NCBI GenBank assembly: GCA_025934105.1
Contig: JAICYS010000003.1
Span: forward strand, 1-61,360
DNA length: 61,360 bases
DNA from: Myxococcota bacterium
GTDB lineage: Bacteria > Myxococcota_A > Polyangia > Fen-1088
Direction of reading: 5' to 3'
Part shown: positions 40,291-51,950 of the stretch, in pieces
Layout of the letters: every line of letters starts with the position of its first letter
How positions within the stretch are numbered: position 1 is the stretch's first letter
Made by a program: the position numbers and the translations under genes
The notes under the pieces: generated by a model
Told to the model about the DNA's origin: nothing
Database searches by the model: none
What the model saw: only the letters and a program-made list of their open reading frames with translations

Positions 40291-41868
40291 ATGCGGCGAT
40301 CCGCGTCACGTCTGTTCGCGACTTCTTTGCTTTTGATTGGGTTTGGCTGCGCGTCCCCCTCCTCGGGCGGCGGGAGCGGCGGCAGCAACGGACCCGGCAA
40401 CGGCGGCAGCAACAACCCCGGCGCCGGCGGCAGCAACAACCCCGGCGCCGGCGGATCGCACAGTGGCGGCTCGACGGGCACCGGGGGCAGTTCCGGCACG
40501 GCCTGCACGCCGACCGACACGCAGCTGGTGAATTCCAGCGGGTACTACTGCACCAGCGCCAGCGTCGGCTTGCAAGGCGCCATCTACGCGTACGGGGATG
40601 GTATGTCGTGTCCGTACGCGCCGGGGGCGCCCACCCCGGCCACTTTCTGCGCGGGGAACAAGTGCTGCCTCAGCGGCACGACCAAGATCGACTCGACGTT
40701 CGCCGCCTGGGGATGCGGGATCGGGGTGGAGCTGGACGACGTGGCGATGACCAAGATGCCCTACAGCGGCTCGGTCGATTGCTTCCAGGTCACGCTCACG
40801 GGAACGAGCGGCGGCAACGGCGTGCAGATCGGATTCACGCAATCCGCGAATCCGCCCAGCACTGCGGTTGCCCCGTTCTCGATGATTCCGCCCTTCAGCG
40901 ACGGCTATAGCGGCAAGATCTGCTTCAGCGACGCCACGTGCCCTGCCTGGGCGACCGCGGCGCAGTGCTCGAAGACGGGAACCAACGGAACACCGGTCGA
41001 CATGCAAATCCAGATCAACGGAGGCACCACCGCCGGCGCTTACGACTTTTGTTTGACGAGCATCGTGCCGGTGACCGGCTCCACGGGGACGGGTGGATCG
41101 GGAGGCGGCGGGACGTCGAGCTGCACCAGCCCCAGCGGCACCGGCACCATCACGGACCAATTCGGCGCCGCCCACGTGAGCTGTCCCAAGGACTACATTG
41201 TCCAGAACAACGACTGGGGCGTGAGCAGCGCGTCCCAGACCCTGAACTACGGGCCTGGCACGAAGTTCAAGGTCGCCACGCAAAGCGGGACCGGCGCCAA
41301 CCACGCGCCGGCGTCGTATCCCAGCATTTTCACCGGCATCGGCGGCGTGGGCAGCACGAATGGGAGCGGGCTGCCGCTGGCGGTGTCGTCGATCAGCGCG
41401 ACCGGAATCTCGACGAGCTGGACCTTCAGCAACGCCGGCGTGAGCGGCAGCTACAATGCCGCCTATGACGTGTGGTTTAGCACGTCGTCGGGCGGTGATT
41501 CGAAGCCCTCCGCCCCGAGCGGCGGATACCTGATGGTCTGGTTTTACATCCCGACCGACAACCAGCCGGTCGGGTCGCTGGTGCCCAACGGCAGCGCAAC
41601 GATCGGCGGCAAGACGTTCAACGTCTGGTACGGAACGAACAACGGCAAGCCCGTGGTTTCCTACGTACCGACGTCGAATTCGAACTCGTTCACGTCCTGG
41701 ACTTATCCGCTGGGAGCGTTCATCCAGGACGCCGCGACTCGAAATTGTTCCGGCAGCACGAAGTGCATTCAAAGCAGTTGGTATCTGGAGACCGTGTACG
41801 CTGGGTTCGAGATCTGGAACGGCGGCGCCGGGCTCCAGACGACCGACTTCGGCGTGACCGTCCCGTAG
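40291..41868 (+). CDS. Secreted GH12-like protein with N-terminal Cys-rich (carbohydrate-binding-like) domain
   Basis: C-terminal GH12 features YNAAYDVWFS, LMVWFYIPTDNQPVGS, IGGKTFNVWYGTNNGKPVVSYV, AGFEIWNGGAGL; Gly-rich linkers; RBS AGGAGG. Confidence 0.8.
   Translation: MRRSASRLFATSLLLIGFGCASPSSGGGSGGSNGPGNGGSNNPGAGGSNNPGAGGSHSGGSTGTGGSSGTACTPTDTQLVNSSGYYCTSASVGLQGAIYAYGDGMSCPYAPGAPTPATFCAGNKCCLSGTTKIDSTFAAWGCGIGVELDDVAMTKMPYSGSVDCFQVTLTGTSGGNGVQIGFTQSANPPSTAVAPFSMIPPFSDGYSGKICFSDATCPAWATAAQCSKTGTNGTPVDMQIQINGGTTAGAYDFCLTSIVPVTGSTGTGGSGGGGTSSCTSPSGTGTITDQFGAAHVSCPKDYIVQNNDWGVSSASQTLNYGPGTKFKVATQSGTGANHAPASYPSIFTGIGGVGSTNGSGLPLAVSSISATGISTSWTFSNAGVSGSYNAAYDVWFSTSSGGDSKPSAPSGGYLMVWFYIPTDNQPVGSLVPNGSATIGGKTFNVWYGTNNGKPVVSYVPTSNSNSFTSWTYPLGAFIQDAATRNCSGSTKCIQSSWYLETVYAGFEIWNGGAGLQTTDFGVTVP
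40402..40454 (+). repeat. 24-bp tandem repeat in the Gly/Asn-rich linker
   Basis: Two consecutive copies of GGCGGCAGCAACAACCCCGGCGCC (GGSNNPGA) plus GGCGG. Confidence 0.85.
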
Positions 41869-41966
41869 TCCGCCGACAGCGAAGGCCGGCCGACGCCGAT
41901 CGGCCGGCCGGCCGCTCCGTCATTCCGAACCCGCGCGCTGAATTCAAAGGTTCGCGACGGGCGCGG

Positions 41967-42907
<941 letters not shown>

Positions 42908-42908
<1 letters not shown>

Positions 42909-43360
42909 CAGATGAAGTACATCGTGGCCGGCACGACGGCCCGACGCACGCCCGCCGATTCGGCGCGGGCGACGAAATCGGCCAGCTTGGTCCGTTCGAG
43001 CACCTCGATGAGGCGCGTGCCCACCTCGCCCCAGACCAGCGACGGGATGTCGCCCGGGCCGGGCTCGCCGCCCACGCCCAGCAGGTCCTCCAGCGGACCG
43101 CGCACGGCCCGCAGGATGTCCGCCATCGAGATCTCGGCCGCCGGCCGCGCCAGCGCGTAACCACCGTGCGGTCCTCGCCGCGCCTCGACCAGCCCCGCCC
43201 GCCGCAAGTCCTGCAGGATCTGCTCGAGGAACTTGAACGGGATGCCTTGCCGCTCGGCGATCTCCTTGGCCTGGGCCGCCTGGCCGGGACCGGCGCCGGC
43301 GTGAAACGCCAGGTCGTAGAGCGCCCGGATGGCGTAGCGGGTGCGGATGGTGAGCCTCAA
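42908..43360 (-). CDS. Rrf2-family transcriptional regulator (CymR-like, no Cys)
   Basis: RTRYAIRALYDLAFHAG, IPFKFLEQILQDLRRAGLVEARRGPHGGYALARPAAEISMADILRAVRGP. Confidence 0.92.
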
Positions 43361-44424
43361 ATGGAGTAATCCTCCAAGAACACTTTCGCGTCGCGCGGGC
43401 TGGCCATCACCAGGTCGCCTTCGTTGATCGACAGCGCCTGCACCTCGGCCTTGGGCATCTCCACCGTCATGGGCGCCCCGTCGGACAGCTTCAGCGACAA
43501 CTTGACGGTGCCGCCCAGCCAGGCCATGCGCTCGACCCGCGCCAGCGACACCTCGGGGGCGCCCGCCTCGGCCTTGGTCAGCGTCACGTCGTGCGGCCGC
43601 ACGTAGGCGTGGACCGACGCGCCGTCCGGCGCGTCGACGCCGTCGGCCACGGACACCGCCAGCGTCCCGACCGACACGCGTCCGCCCACCATGAGCCCGC
43701 GCAGCACGTTGGCGCCGCCGACGAACGCGGCCACGAACGGCGTGGCCGGGCGGTCGTACACCTCGCGCACGGTGCCGGCCTGCGCGACGCGGCCGTCGTG
43801 CATGACGACGACCCGGTCCGAGACCTCCATCGCTTCTTCCTGGTCGTGCGTGACCAGCAGGGTCGTCACGTCGTGCTCGCCGTGCAGCCGCCGCAGCCAG
43901 TCGCGCAGCTCGACCCGGACCTGCGCGTCCAGCGCGCCGAACGGCTCGTCCAACAGCAGCAGCTTCGGTTGGATGGCCAGGGCCCGCGCGAACGCCACGC
44001 GCTGCCGCTGGCCGCCGGACAGCTCGGCCGGGTAGCGCTCACCCAGTCCGTCGAGCTGCACCAGCGACAACAGCTCGTCGACCTTGCGCTTGACCTCGTC
44101 GGCCGGCGCCTTCCGCACCCGCAGCCCGAAGGCGATGTTCTTGCGCACGGTCATGTGCTTGAAGAGCGCGTAGCTCTGGAAGACGAAGCCCAGCCCCCGC
44201 TTCTGAGCGGGGACGCCCGTCATGTCCTGCTCGCCGAACAAAACCTGGCCGGCGTCCGGCTGCTCGAGCCCGGCCACGATGCGCAGCACGGTCGACTTGC
44301 CGGAGCCCGAGGGGCCCAAGAGGGTGGTGATCCCGCCGGGCGCCGCCGCGAACGACACGTCCGCCACCGCCGGCGTGCCGCTGGCCGTGAAGCGCTTCGT
44401 GAGATTTTTGACCGTCAGGCTCAT
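43357..44424 (-). CDS. cysA: Sulfate/molybdate-type ABC transporter ATP-binding protein (CysA-like)
   Basis: LLGPSGSGKSTVLRIVAGLEQPDAG, LSGGQRQRVAFARALAIQPKLLLLDEPFGALD, C-terminal TOBE-like region. Confidence 0.9.
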   Translation of the reverse strand: MSLTVKNLTKRFTASGTPAVADVSFAAAPGGITTLLGPSGSGKSTVLRIVAGLEQPDAGQVLFGEQDMTGVPAQKRGLGFVFQSYALFKHMTVRKNIAFGLRVRKAPADEVKRKVDELLSLVQLDGLGERYPAELSGGQRQRVAFARALAIQPKLLLLDEPFGALDAQVRVELRDWLRRLHGEHDVTTLLVTHDQEEAMEVSDRVVVMHDGRVAQAGTVREVYDRPATPFVAAFVGGANVLRGLMVGGRVSVGTLAVSVADGVDAPDGASVHAYVRPHDVTLTKAEAGAPEVSLARVERMAWLGGTVKLSLKLSDGAPMTVEMPKAEVQALSINEGDLVMASPRDAKVFLEDYSI

Positions 44425-44523
44425 CCAACACCAGCGCGCCGACCGGGCGGGGCTTTGCCCGCCCGGCCGGCGCGGAAGGTCCCGAGCCCCGCGAAGGAGC
44501 CCGTCTCGTCGCCGATCAGCGGC

Positions 44524-46274
44524 TCAGGCCGCGCACTCGCCTTCCATCTCGACGACCTCGAAGGCCTTGCTCTCGCCGAAGTCGACGAAGTCCTCGGCCT
44601 TGGCGGTGGTGGCGTCCAGCTCGCCCAGGTCCTTGATGCGCGCGCCCACCTTGGCCGGCTCGATCCGGCTGAAGAACGCCAGCGGCGTCTCGCCCGGCTG
44701 CTTCTCCTCGGTGTAGAGCGCCACCAGCCGCTCCAGCGCCTGCGGCACCCGGCGCGCCGGCACCTTGCCGGCGATGCGCCCGAACTTCGGGCCGCCGGCG
44801 TCGAAGCCGCCGCCGATGAACACGAAGTACTGCGGCACCGGCTTGCCGTCGATCTTGCGCATGCCCCCCTGCAGGCCGATGACGCCGCTGTAGTGCTGGC
44901 CGCACCCGTTCGGGCAGCCGGACATCTTGACGTCCAGCCCCGGCACCTGCGCGACCAGATCCGGCCGCCCGTCCAGGAAGTCGGTCAGCGAGGCGCCCAG
45001 CGCCTTCGAGTTGGTGACGGCGATCTTGCAGCTGGAGGCGCCCGGGCACGACAGCACGTCGGCCATGGTCATGGCGCCGGCCTGCCCGAGCCCGATGGCG
45101 GTCAGCTCGCGGTGCAGCTCGGGGACGCGCCAGGTCGGGATGAACCGCAGCACCAGATTCTGTTCGTTGGTGGTGCGCAGCTCGCCGTCGCTGTACTCCG
45201 TGACCAGCGCCGCCAGCGCCCGAAAGTGAGCCGGCGAAAGGTCGCCCTTGGGGACGCGCACGATGACCGCCGAATAGCCGGCCTGCTTCTGCGGGCGGAC
45301 GTTGGTCTTCTGGAAGGCCGCGAACTCCGGCAGCGGCTCGACCAGCGCGCCGGCCGCCGGGACCGCGCGCGGCTTGGGCGCGGGGGCCAGGGCCAGCGGC
45401 CGCCCCCCCTCGGCGCGCACCGCGTCCAGGTCCTTCTGGTACTCGGCCAGGAAGGCCGGCGTGCCCAGCTTCTGGATGGCCCACTTGAGGCGCGCCTTGT
45501 GCTTGTCCTTGCGGTTCCCGATCCGGTGGAAGGTACGGACCAGCGCCTCCGAGACCTCCAGCACCTGCGTGGCGGGCAGGAACTCGTGGACCAGGATGGC
45601 CGCCTTGCGCAGCGTCGAGAGGCCGCCGCCCATGTAGACCTTGAAGCCGGGCGTGCCGGCCGCGTCGGTGGTGGCCAAAAACCCCAGGTCGTTGATCTGC
45701 GCCTGCACGTCGTCGTAGCCGCAGCAGCCGCCGAACGCGATCTTGAACTTGCGCGGCAGCGCCGACGAGAACGCCCCGCGCAGGAGGTGGCGCGTGGTCG
45801 CCTCGGCGTAAGGCGAGACGTCGAACGGTTCATGCGCCGCCACGCCAGCGAACGGGCAGCCGGTGATGTTGCGGACCGAGTTGCCGCAGGCTTCGCGGGT
45901 GGTCAGCCCGGCGTCGGCGGCCGTCCCCAGCGCCAGCTCGGCGTCCTTCTCCTTGACGAAGTGCAGCTGGATGTTCTGCCGGGTCGTGATGTGCCCGGCG
46001 CCGCTGCCCGCCCACTTCTCCGTGATGTCGGCCAGCGCCTGCAGCTGCGCCGCCGTGGCGATCCCCTGCGGCAGCTTGATCCGCATCATGTACACGCCCT
46101 CTTGCCGCTGGCCGTAGGTGCCGTTGATCAGGCGGAAGGCGCGCCATTCGTCCGGAGTGATGTCGCCGGTTTCGAACCGCTCGAGCATGTCGACGAACGC
46201 GTCCACATCCTCCTGTTCGGCGAAGCCGGGGCGGCCGACGTTGTCTGGAACGAAATCGACGATGGGGTTCGCGC

Positions 46275-46278
<4 letters not shown>
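44524..46278 (-). CDS. Nitrite/sulfite reductase haemoprotein (assimilatory sulfite reductase)
   Basis: TTRQNIQLHFV, TREACGNSVRNITGCPFAG, SCPGASSCKIAVTNSK ... MSGCPNGCGQHYSGVIGLQGG. Confidence 0.93.
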
Positions 46279-47047
<769 letters not shown>

Positions 47048-47051
<4 letters not shown>

Positions 47052-47665
47052 CCGGCGGCCCTCTCGGCGTAGAGCCGGTTCAGCGCCTCGAGCAGCAGCG
47101 GCCGCCGCTCGGCCATCGGCGTGCGCGCCGCCCGCCAGGCCGCCCGCTGCCGCTGCGCCTCGGCGCTCCACGAGGACAGGTCGTCGGGCAAGAGCGCGTC
47201 CAGCCCCTCGCGCACCAGCCCGGCCAGGGCCGGCGCGCGGCCATCGGTCGACACGGCGACGGTTACGCCGCCGCGCCGTAAAGTCCCTGCGCCGTACGCG
47301 CTCGCGGCCGATGGATCGTCGACCGCGAGCACGTAAAGACGCCGGGACTCCGCCTCCGCCGCCACGACGCGATTGACCTCGGGCGGCGCCGCCGCCACCA
47401 CCAACCAGACCGCCCGAAGGTCACTCGCCAGGAAACAACGGCGCTCGATCGAGATCTTCCCTGACGTTGCCAGCGTCTCCAATTCCGGCCGGAGCTCGGG
47501 CGCGACCACCAAGACCTTCGCTCCCGTCCCCAGCAGCGTCCCCACCTTGGCGGTCGCGACCGGCCCACCACCGACGACCAACACCTCGCGCCCGGACAAC
47601 TTCAAGAACAAGGGGAGCAGCTCCGCCGGCGCGTCCGGCTGCTCTGGCTGTGCGCTGCTGCCCAT
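47048..47665 (-). CDS. Precorrin-2 dehydrogenase/sirohydrochlorin ferrochelatase (Met8/CysG-N)
   Basis: LPLFLKLSGREVLVVGGGPVATAKVGTLL, FLASDLRAVWLVVAAAPPEVNRVVA, AVSTDGRAPALAGLVREGLDALLP. Confidence 0.93.
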
Positions 47666-47824
47666 TGTTGACTCTTCTACTTGGGAATTCCGCCGCCGCA
47701 AAAACCGCGACGAATGGGCCCCAGAGTACCTCATCTGGGTGCCCCTTTCAACCACCCCGGCCCGCAAACCATACCGTTTTGGTCTTCTTTTCGCCGGCGC
47801 CCGGATCGGGTATGCTGGCCGCCC

Positions 47825-48559
47825 ATGTCGATCGACGTCGCGGAGGTCCAGGAGGCGGCGGCCCGCCTTCGTCAAGCAACGCCCGCCGATGTGGTGAAAT
47901 GGGCGATGACGCGCTACGGGCGCGGGATGGTGATCGCCTCCAGCTTTTCGATCGAGGACTGCGTCATCATCCACATGGCCGCCCAGGCCGCGCCCGCGGA
48001 CGTTCGGGTCTTCGCGCTGGACACCGGGCGGCTTCCCGACGAGACCTACCTGACCGCCGAGCGGATCCGGATGAAGTACGGCGTCCAGATCGAGTGGTTC
48101 TTCCCGGACCGCGCCGCCGTCGAGAAGCTGATCAGCGCCAAGGGCCTCTACAGCTTCCGCGACTCGCTGGACGAGCGGCACGAGTGCTGCGGCATCCGCA
48201 AGGTCGAGCCCCTGTCGCGGGCGCTGGCCGGGCGGGACGGCTGGATGACCGGCCTGCGCAACGAGCAGTCGGTCACCCGAACGGACACGCCGGAGGTGGA
48301 GATCGATCGGTCGCACGGCGGCATCGTCAAGGTGAGCCCGCTGGTCCGCTGGACGATGGGCGACGTGCGGGCGTACGCCCAGCAGCACCGCGTCCCGATC
48401 CACCCGCTGCACGACAAGGGGTACCCGTCGATCGGCTGCGCCCCCTGCACGCGCGCCATCAAGCCTGGCGAGCACCCGCGCGCCGGCCGCTGGTGGTGGG
48501 AAGATCCGGAGAACAAGGAGTGCGGCCTGCACCTGCCGATCGCGCCCGAGCCGGCGTGA
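47825..48559 (+). CDS. cysH: Phosphoadenylyl-/adenylyl-sulfate reductase (Cys-rich, APS-reductase type)
   Basis: SSFSIEDCVIIHMA, LDTGRLPDETY, ECCGIRKVEPLSRAL, WMTGLRNEQSVTR, YPSIGCAPCTRA. Confidence 0.94.
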   Translation: MSIDVAEVQEAAARLRQATPADVVKWAMTRYGRGMVIASSFSIEDCVIIHMAAQAAPADVRVFALDTGRLPDETYLTAERIRMKYGVQIEWFFPDRAAVEKLISAKGLYSFRDSLDERHECCGIRKVEPLSRALAGRDGWMTGLRNEQSVTRTDTPEVEIDRSHGGIVKVSPLVRWTMGDVRAYAQQHRVPIHPLHDKGYPSIGCAPCTRAIKPGEHPRAGRWWWEDPENKECGLHLPIAPEPA

Positions 48560-48563
48560 TGGG

Positions 48564-48734
48564 CTAGGCGTTCGGCCGTGCGAGGCCGTCACGTCGGGAC
48601 GGCGGGATCGTCGGGTCGGCGAGCGAGAGGTCCCGTCCCGACGTGAACGAGCTGGCATATCCCGCGCGCAGCAGCTCGATCGCGAGCACCTGCAGCAGCA
48701 GCCCGGCCGGCGGACGCGGCGCCACGCCGTTCAC
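48564..48734 (-). CDS. Small 56-aa ORF translationally coupled to proA
   Basis: VNGVAPRPPAGLLLQVLAIELLRAGYASSFTSGRDLSLADPTIPPSRRDGLARPNA; GTG start overlaps the proA stop (GTGA). Confidence 0.35.
   Translation of the reverse strand: MNGVAPRPPAGLLLQVLAIELLRAGYASSFTSGRDLSLADPTIPPSRRDGLARPNA
48589..48646. terminator. Inverted repeat between convergent cysH and proA units (possible bidirectional terminator)
   Basis: TCACGTCGGGACGG (48589..48602) and its reverse complement CCGTCCCGACGTGA (48633..48646); no U-tract. Confidence 0.4.
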
Positions 48735-50035
48735 GGCAGGTCTCGATGCCGGAAGGCCCGTTTGCCGGGGCCGTAGGCCGCCGTCTCCTGGCCGTGGCCG
48801 CGCAGCAGCCAGCGGTAGGTCAGCAAGCCGTCGATGCCGACCGGACCGCGCGCGTGCAGCTTGTCGGTGCTGATGCCGACCTCGGCCCCCAGCCCGTAGC
48901 GGTAGCCGTCGGCGAACCGGGTGCTGGCGTTGTGGTAGACGCCGGCGGCGTCGACCTCGGCCAGGAAACGTTCGGCGGCGGCCGCGTCCTCGGTGACGAT
49001 CGCCTCGGTGTGCTTCGAGCCGTGGGCCGCGATGTGGACCAGGGCGCCGTCGAGGCCGTCGACCTGCTTGATCGCGATGACGTTGGCGCCGAACTCGAAG
49101 CCGAAGTCTTCGTCGCCGGCGGCCTTGATGCCGGGCGCCCGCGCGCGCGTGGCGGCGTCGCCGCGGATCTCGACGCCGGCCTTCTGCAGCGCGGCCAGGC
49201 AGGCGTCCAGCGCCGCGCCGGCGCCGGCATCCCAGAGCAGCGTCTCCGTCGCGTTGCACGCCGCCGGGTACGTCGTCTTGCCGTCGACGGCCAGCCGGGC
49301 CGCCATGGCCGGATCGGCCGCCGCGTGCACGTAGAGGTGGCAGACGCCGGCCGCGTGTCCCATGACGGGAATCTGGCTGGACTGCTGGATGTGCCGCACG
49401 AACTCCGACGAGCCGCGCGCGACGATCACCTCGACCAGGCCGTGCAGCCCCAGCACCGCGTTCACCTCCTCGCGTCCCTCCAGCAGCACGGCGGCGCGCG
49501 GGTCGAGGCCGGCGCCGCTCAGCACCTGGCCGACGATCTGGCTGAGGGCGCGGTTGGTGCCCAGCGCCTCGCGGCCGCCCTTCAAGAGGACGGCGTTGCC
49601 GCTCTTCCAGGCCAGGCCGACGATCTGCACCAGCGCGTCGGGCCGCGATTCGAAGACGACGCCCAGCAAGCCCAGCGGACAGGTGACCCGCTCGAGCACC
49701 AGCCCCTCGTCCAGCTCGCGCCGCAGGGTGACGCCGCCCACCAGATCGGGCATGGCGGCCAGCTGATCGAGGCCGTCGCACACGCCGTCGAGCTTGCCGG
49801 CGTCCAGGCCCAGGCGCTTGACCAGCGGCGAGGCCACGCCTTCCGCCCTGGCGCGTTCGAGATCGGCGGCGTTGGCGGCGAAGATCGCCTGCCGGTGCCG
49901 CGGGTCGCGCAGCGCCTCGGCCAGCGCGCGCAGCAGCGCCGAGCGGCGCTCGGGCCCCAGGCGGGCCAGCTTGCCCCCGGCCTGCTTGGCCGCCACGGCG
50001 GTGGCGCGGATCGCGTCTTCGTTGGTCGTCATCAC
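48731..50035 (-). CDS. proA: Glutamate-5-semialdehyde dehydrogenase
   Basis: LGLLGVVFESRPDALVQIVGLAWKSGNAVLLKGGREA, MGHAAGVCHLYVHAAAD, PAACNATETLLW, NASTRFADGYRYGLGAEVGIST. Confidence 0.97.
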   Translation of the reverse strand: MMTTNEDAIRATAVAAKQAGGKLARLGPERRSALLRALAEALRDPRHRQAIFAANAADLERARAEGVASPLVKRLGLDAGKLDGVCDGLDQLAAMPDLVGGVTLRRELDEGLVLERVTCPLGLLGVVFESRPDALVQIVGLAWKSGNAVLLKGGREALGTNRALSQIVGQVLSGAGLDPRAAVLLEGREEVNAVLGLHGLVEVIVARGSSEFVRHIQQSSQIPVMGHAAGVCHLYVHAAADPAMAARLAVDGKTTYPAACNATETLLWDAGAGAALDACLAALQKAGVEIRGDAATRARAPGIKAAGDEDFGFEFGANVIAIKQVDGLDGALVHIAAHGSKHTEAIVTEDAAAAERFLAEVDAAGVYHNASTRFADGYRYGLGAEVGISTDKLHARGPVGIDGLLTYRWLLRGHGQETAAYGPGKRAFRHRDLP

Positions 50036-51201
50036 AGAGCTCCCATCACCAGGTTGTCGCGCGTGATCAACGCATCGTAGCTTCGCCAGCCGAGGATGGC
50101 GTCGATGTCGTCGCTGTGCCGGCCGGCCAGCTTGCGGCAGGCCTCGGAGGGATAGTTGACCAGCCCGCGTCCGTGGACGCGGCCGCTGCCGTCGCGGATC
50201 TCGACCACGTCGCCCTTTTCGAAGGTCCCTTCCACGCCGACCACGCCGATGGGCAGCAGCGAGGCCTTCTTGGCGCCGATCAGCGCCGCCAGCGCGCCTT
50301 CGTTCACCACCAGCGCGCCGCGGTGGCGGGCGCCCACGGCGATGTGGCGCAGCCGGGCCGGCCGGCGCGTGACCGACACCAGCGTGCCGACGTCTTCGCC
50401 GGCCAGGGCCCGTTCGAGGACGCCCGGCTCGCCGCCGGCGATCAGCACCGCGGTCCCCTCCGAGGAGGCGAGCTGCGCGGCCGCCAGCTTGCTGCCCATT
50501 CCGCCGGTGCCGCCCGCCGAACCGCCGCTGGCGCGCGCCAGCGTGGAGGGATCGATCTGGTTCAGCTCGGCGATCCGCGTGGCGGCGGGATCCAGCTTGG
50601 GGTTGGCGGTGAAGAGGCCCCCGACGTTGGTCAGCATCACCAGGAGATCCGCGTCCAGGGACACGGCCACCAGGGCCGCCAGGCCGTCGTTGTCGCCGAA
50701 CGCGCCCGGGCCCGGCACGGCGCCGCCCTGCGCGCGGCGGTACTCGACCAGCTCGGCCACGCTCACGCTGTCGTTCTCGTTCAGGACCGGAATCACGCCC
50801 AGCTCCAGGAGGCGCATCAAGGTCGTGCGCAAGCAGATGGCCCGGTCTCGGTCGGCCAGGTCGTCCTGCGTCAGCAGGACCTGCGCCGCGGTCACCCCCT
50901 GCGCGGCGAACGCCTGCGTGTAGACGCTCATGAGGTGGCCCTGCCCGACCGCCGCGCAGGCCTGGCGCAGGCCCAACGAGCGCGGCCGCTCGCCCAGCCC
51001 CAGCACCCGCATCCCCATGCCGACCGCCCCGCTCGACACCAGCAGCACCTGGCGGCCGGCCTTGCGCAGCGCCGCCAGGCTGCCGACGATCGCGTCGACG
51101 CGCTGGCGCGCGAGCTCGGCCCCGTCGCGCATCACGACGTGCGTTCCCAGCTTGACGACGATGCGGTGCGCCTCCGCGAGCTGACGGCGAGCAGCGGACA
51201 T
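50032..51201 (-). CDS. proB: Glutamate 5-kinase
   Basis: RIVVKLGTHVV, LVSSGAVGMGMRVLGL, PVLNENDSVSVAEL, FGDNDGLAALVA, C-terminal PUA. Confidence 0.97.
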   Translation of the reverse strand: MSAARRQLAEAHRIVVKLGTHVVMRDGAELARQRVDAIVGSLAALRKAGRQVLLVSSGAVGMGMRVLGLGERPRSLGLRQACAAVGQGHLMSVYTQAFAAQGVTAAQVLLTQDDLADRDRAICLRTTLMRLLELGVIPVLNENDSVSVAELVEYRRAQGGAVPGPGAFGDNDGLAALVAVSLDADLLVMLTNVGGLFTANPKLDPAATRIAELNQIDPSTLARASGGSAGGTGGMGSKLAAAQLASSEGTAVLIAGGEPGVLERALAGEDVGTLVSVTRRPARLRHIAVGARHRGALVVNEGALAALIGAKKASLLPIGVVGVEGTFEKGDVVEIRDGSGRVHGRGLVNYPSEACRKLAGRHSDDIDAILGWRSYDALITRDNLVMGAL

Positions 51202-51331
51202 CAGCCGGCCAATTTAGCCCAAACCGGGGCCCGCAGCATCTGCGCTGCGAGGGTGATTCACCGGCCGCGCGCGAACGCGGCCGGCAGCTTCTTCGGCGCC
51301 ACGGCGCGGCCGCCGCGCCCAGACACGCGAG

Positions 51332-51868
51332 TTACGCGGCCGGCGCCAGGGCCTGGATCTCGATCTCGATGTCGACGTTCTTGCCGACCAGCACGCCGCC
51401 GGCCTCCAGCGCCTGGTTCCAGGTCGCGCCGAACTCCTCGCGCTGGATGGAGACCTTGCCGCTGAAGAGGACCTTCTGCTGGCCCCAGGGATCCTTGGCC
51501 TTGCCCAGGTACTCGACGTCGATCGCCACCGGCCTGGTGACCTTGCGGATGGTGAGGTCGCCGTGCAGCAGGAACTTGTCCTTGCCCTTGGCTTCGACCC
51601 GCGTGCTCTTGAACGTCAGGTTTGGGTGCTGCTCGGCGTCGAGGAAGTCCGCCGAGCGCAGGTGCGCGTCGCGCTTGGGTTCGTTCGTGTCGATGCTGGC
51701 GGCGTCGATGGTGATGTCGACCTTCGAGTTGGCCGGATTCTCCTCGTCGAATTGCAGCGTCCCGTCCCACTTCTGAAAGCGCCCCCGGACTTTGCTGATC
51801 ACCATGTGCCGAACGGTGAAAAAGATGTCGGAGTGCGCGCGGTCGATTTGCCAGGTCTTGAGTGCCAT
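51332..51868 (-). CDS. YceI family protein
   Basis: WQIDRAHSDIFFTVRHMVISKVRGRF, IDAASIDTNEPKRDAHLRSADFLDAEQHPNLTFKST. Confidence 0.95.
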   Translation of the reverse strand: MALKTWQIDRAHSDIFFTVRHMVISKVRGRFQKWDGTLQFDEENPANSKVDITIDAASIDTNEPKRDAHLRSADFLDAEQHPNLTFKSTRVEAKGKDKFLLHGDLTIRKVTRPVAIDVEYLGKAKDPWGQQKVLFSGKVSIQREEFGATWNQALEAGGVLVGKNVDIEIEIQALAPAA

Positions 51869-51950
51869 GTGGGTCTCCTATAGACAGGTCTCGATACGAT
51901 GCAAGGCCCTGGTCGAGGTTTCCGCGTTCCATGCGATAGTGGCGCCCGAC

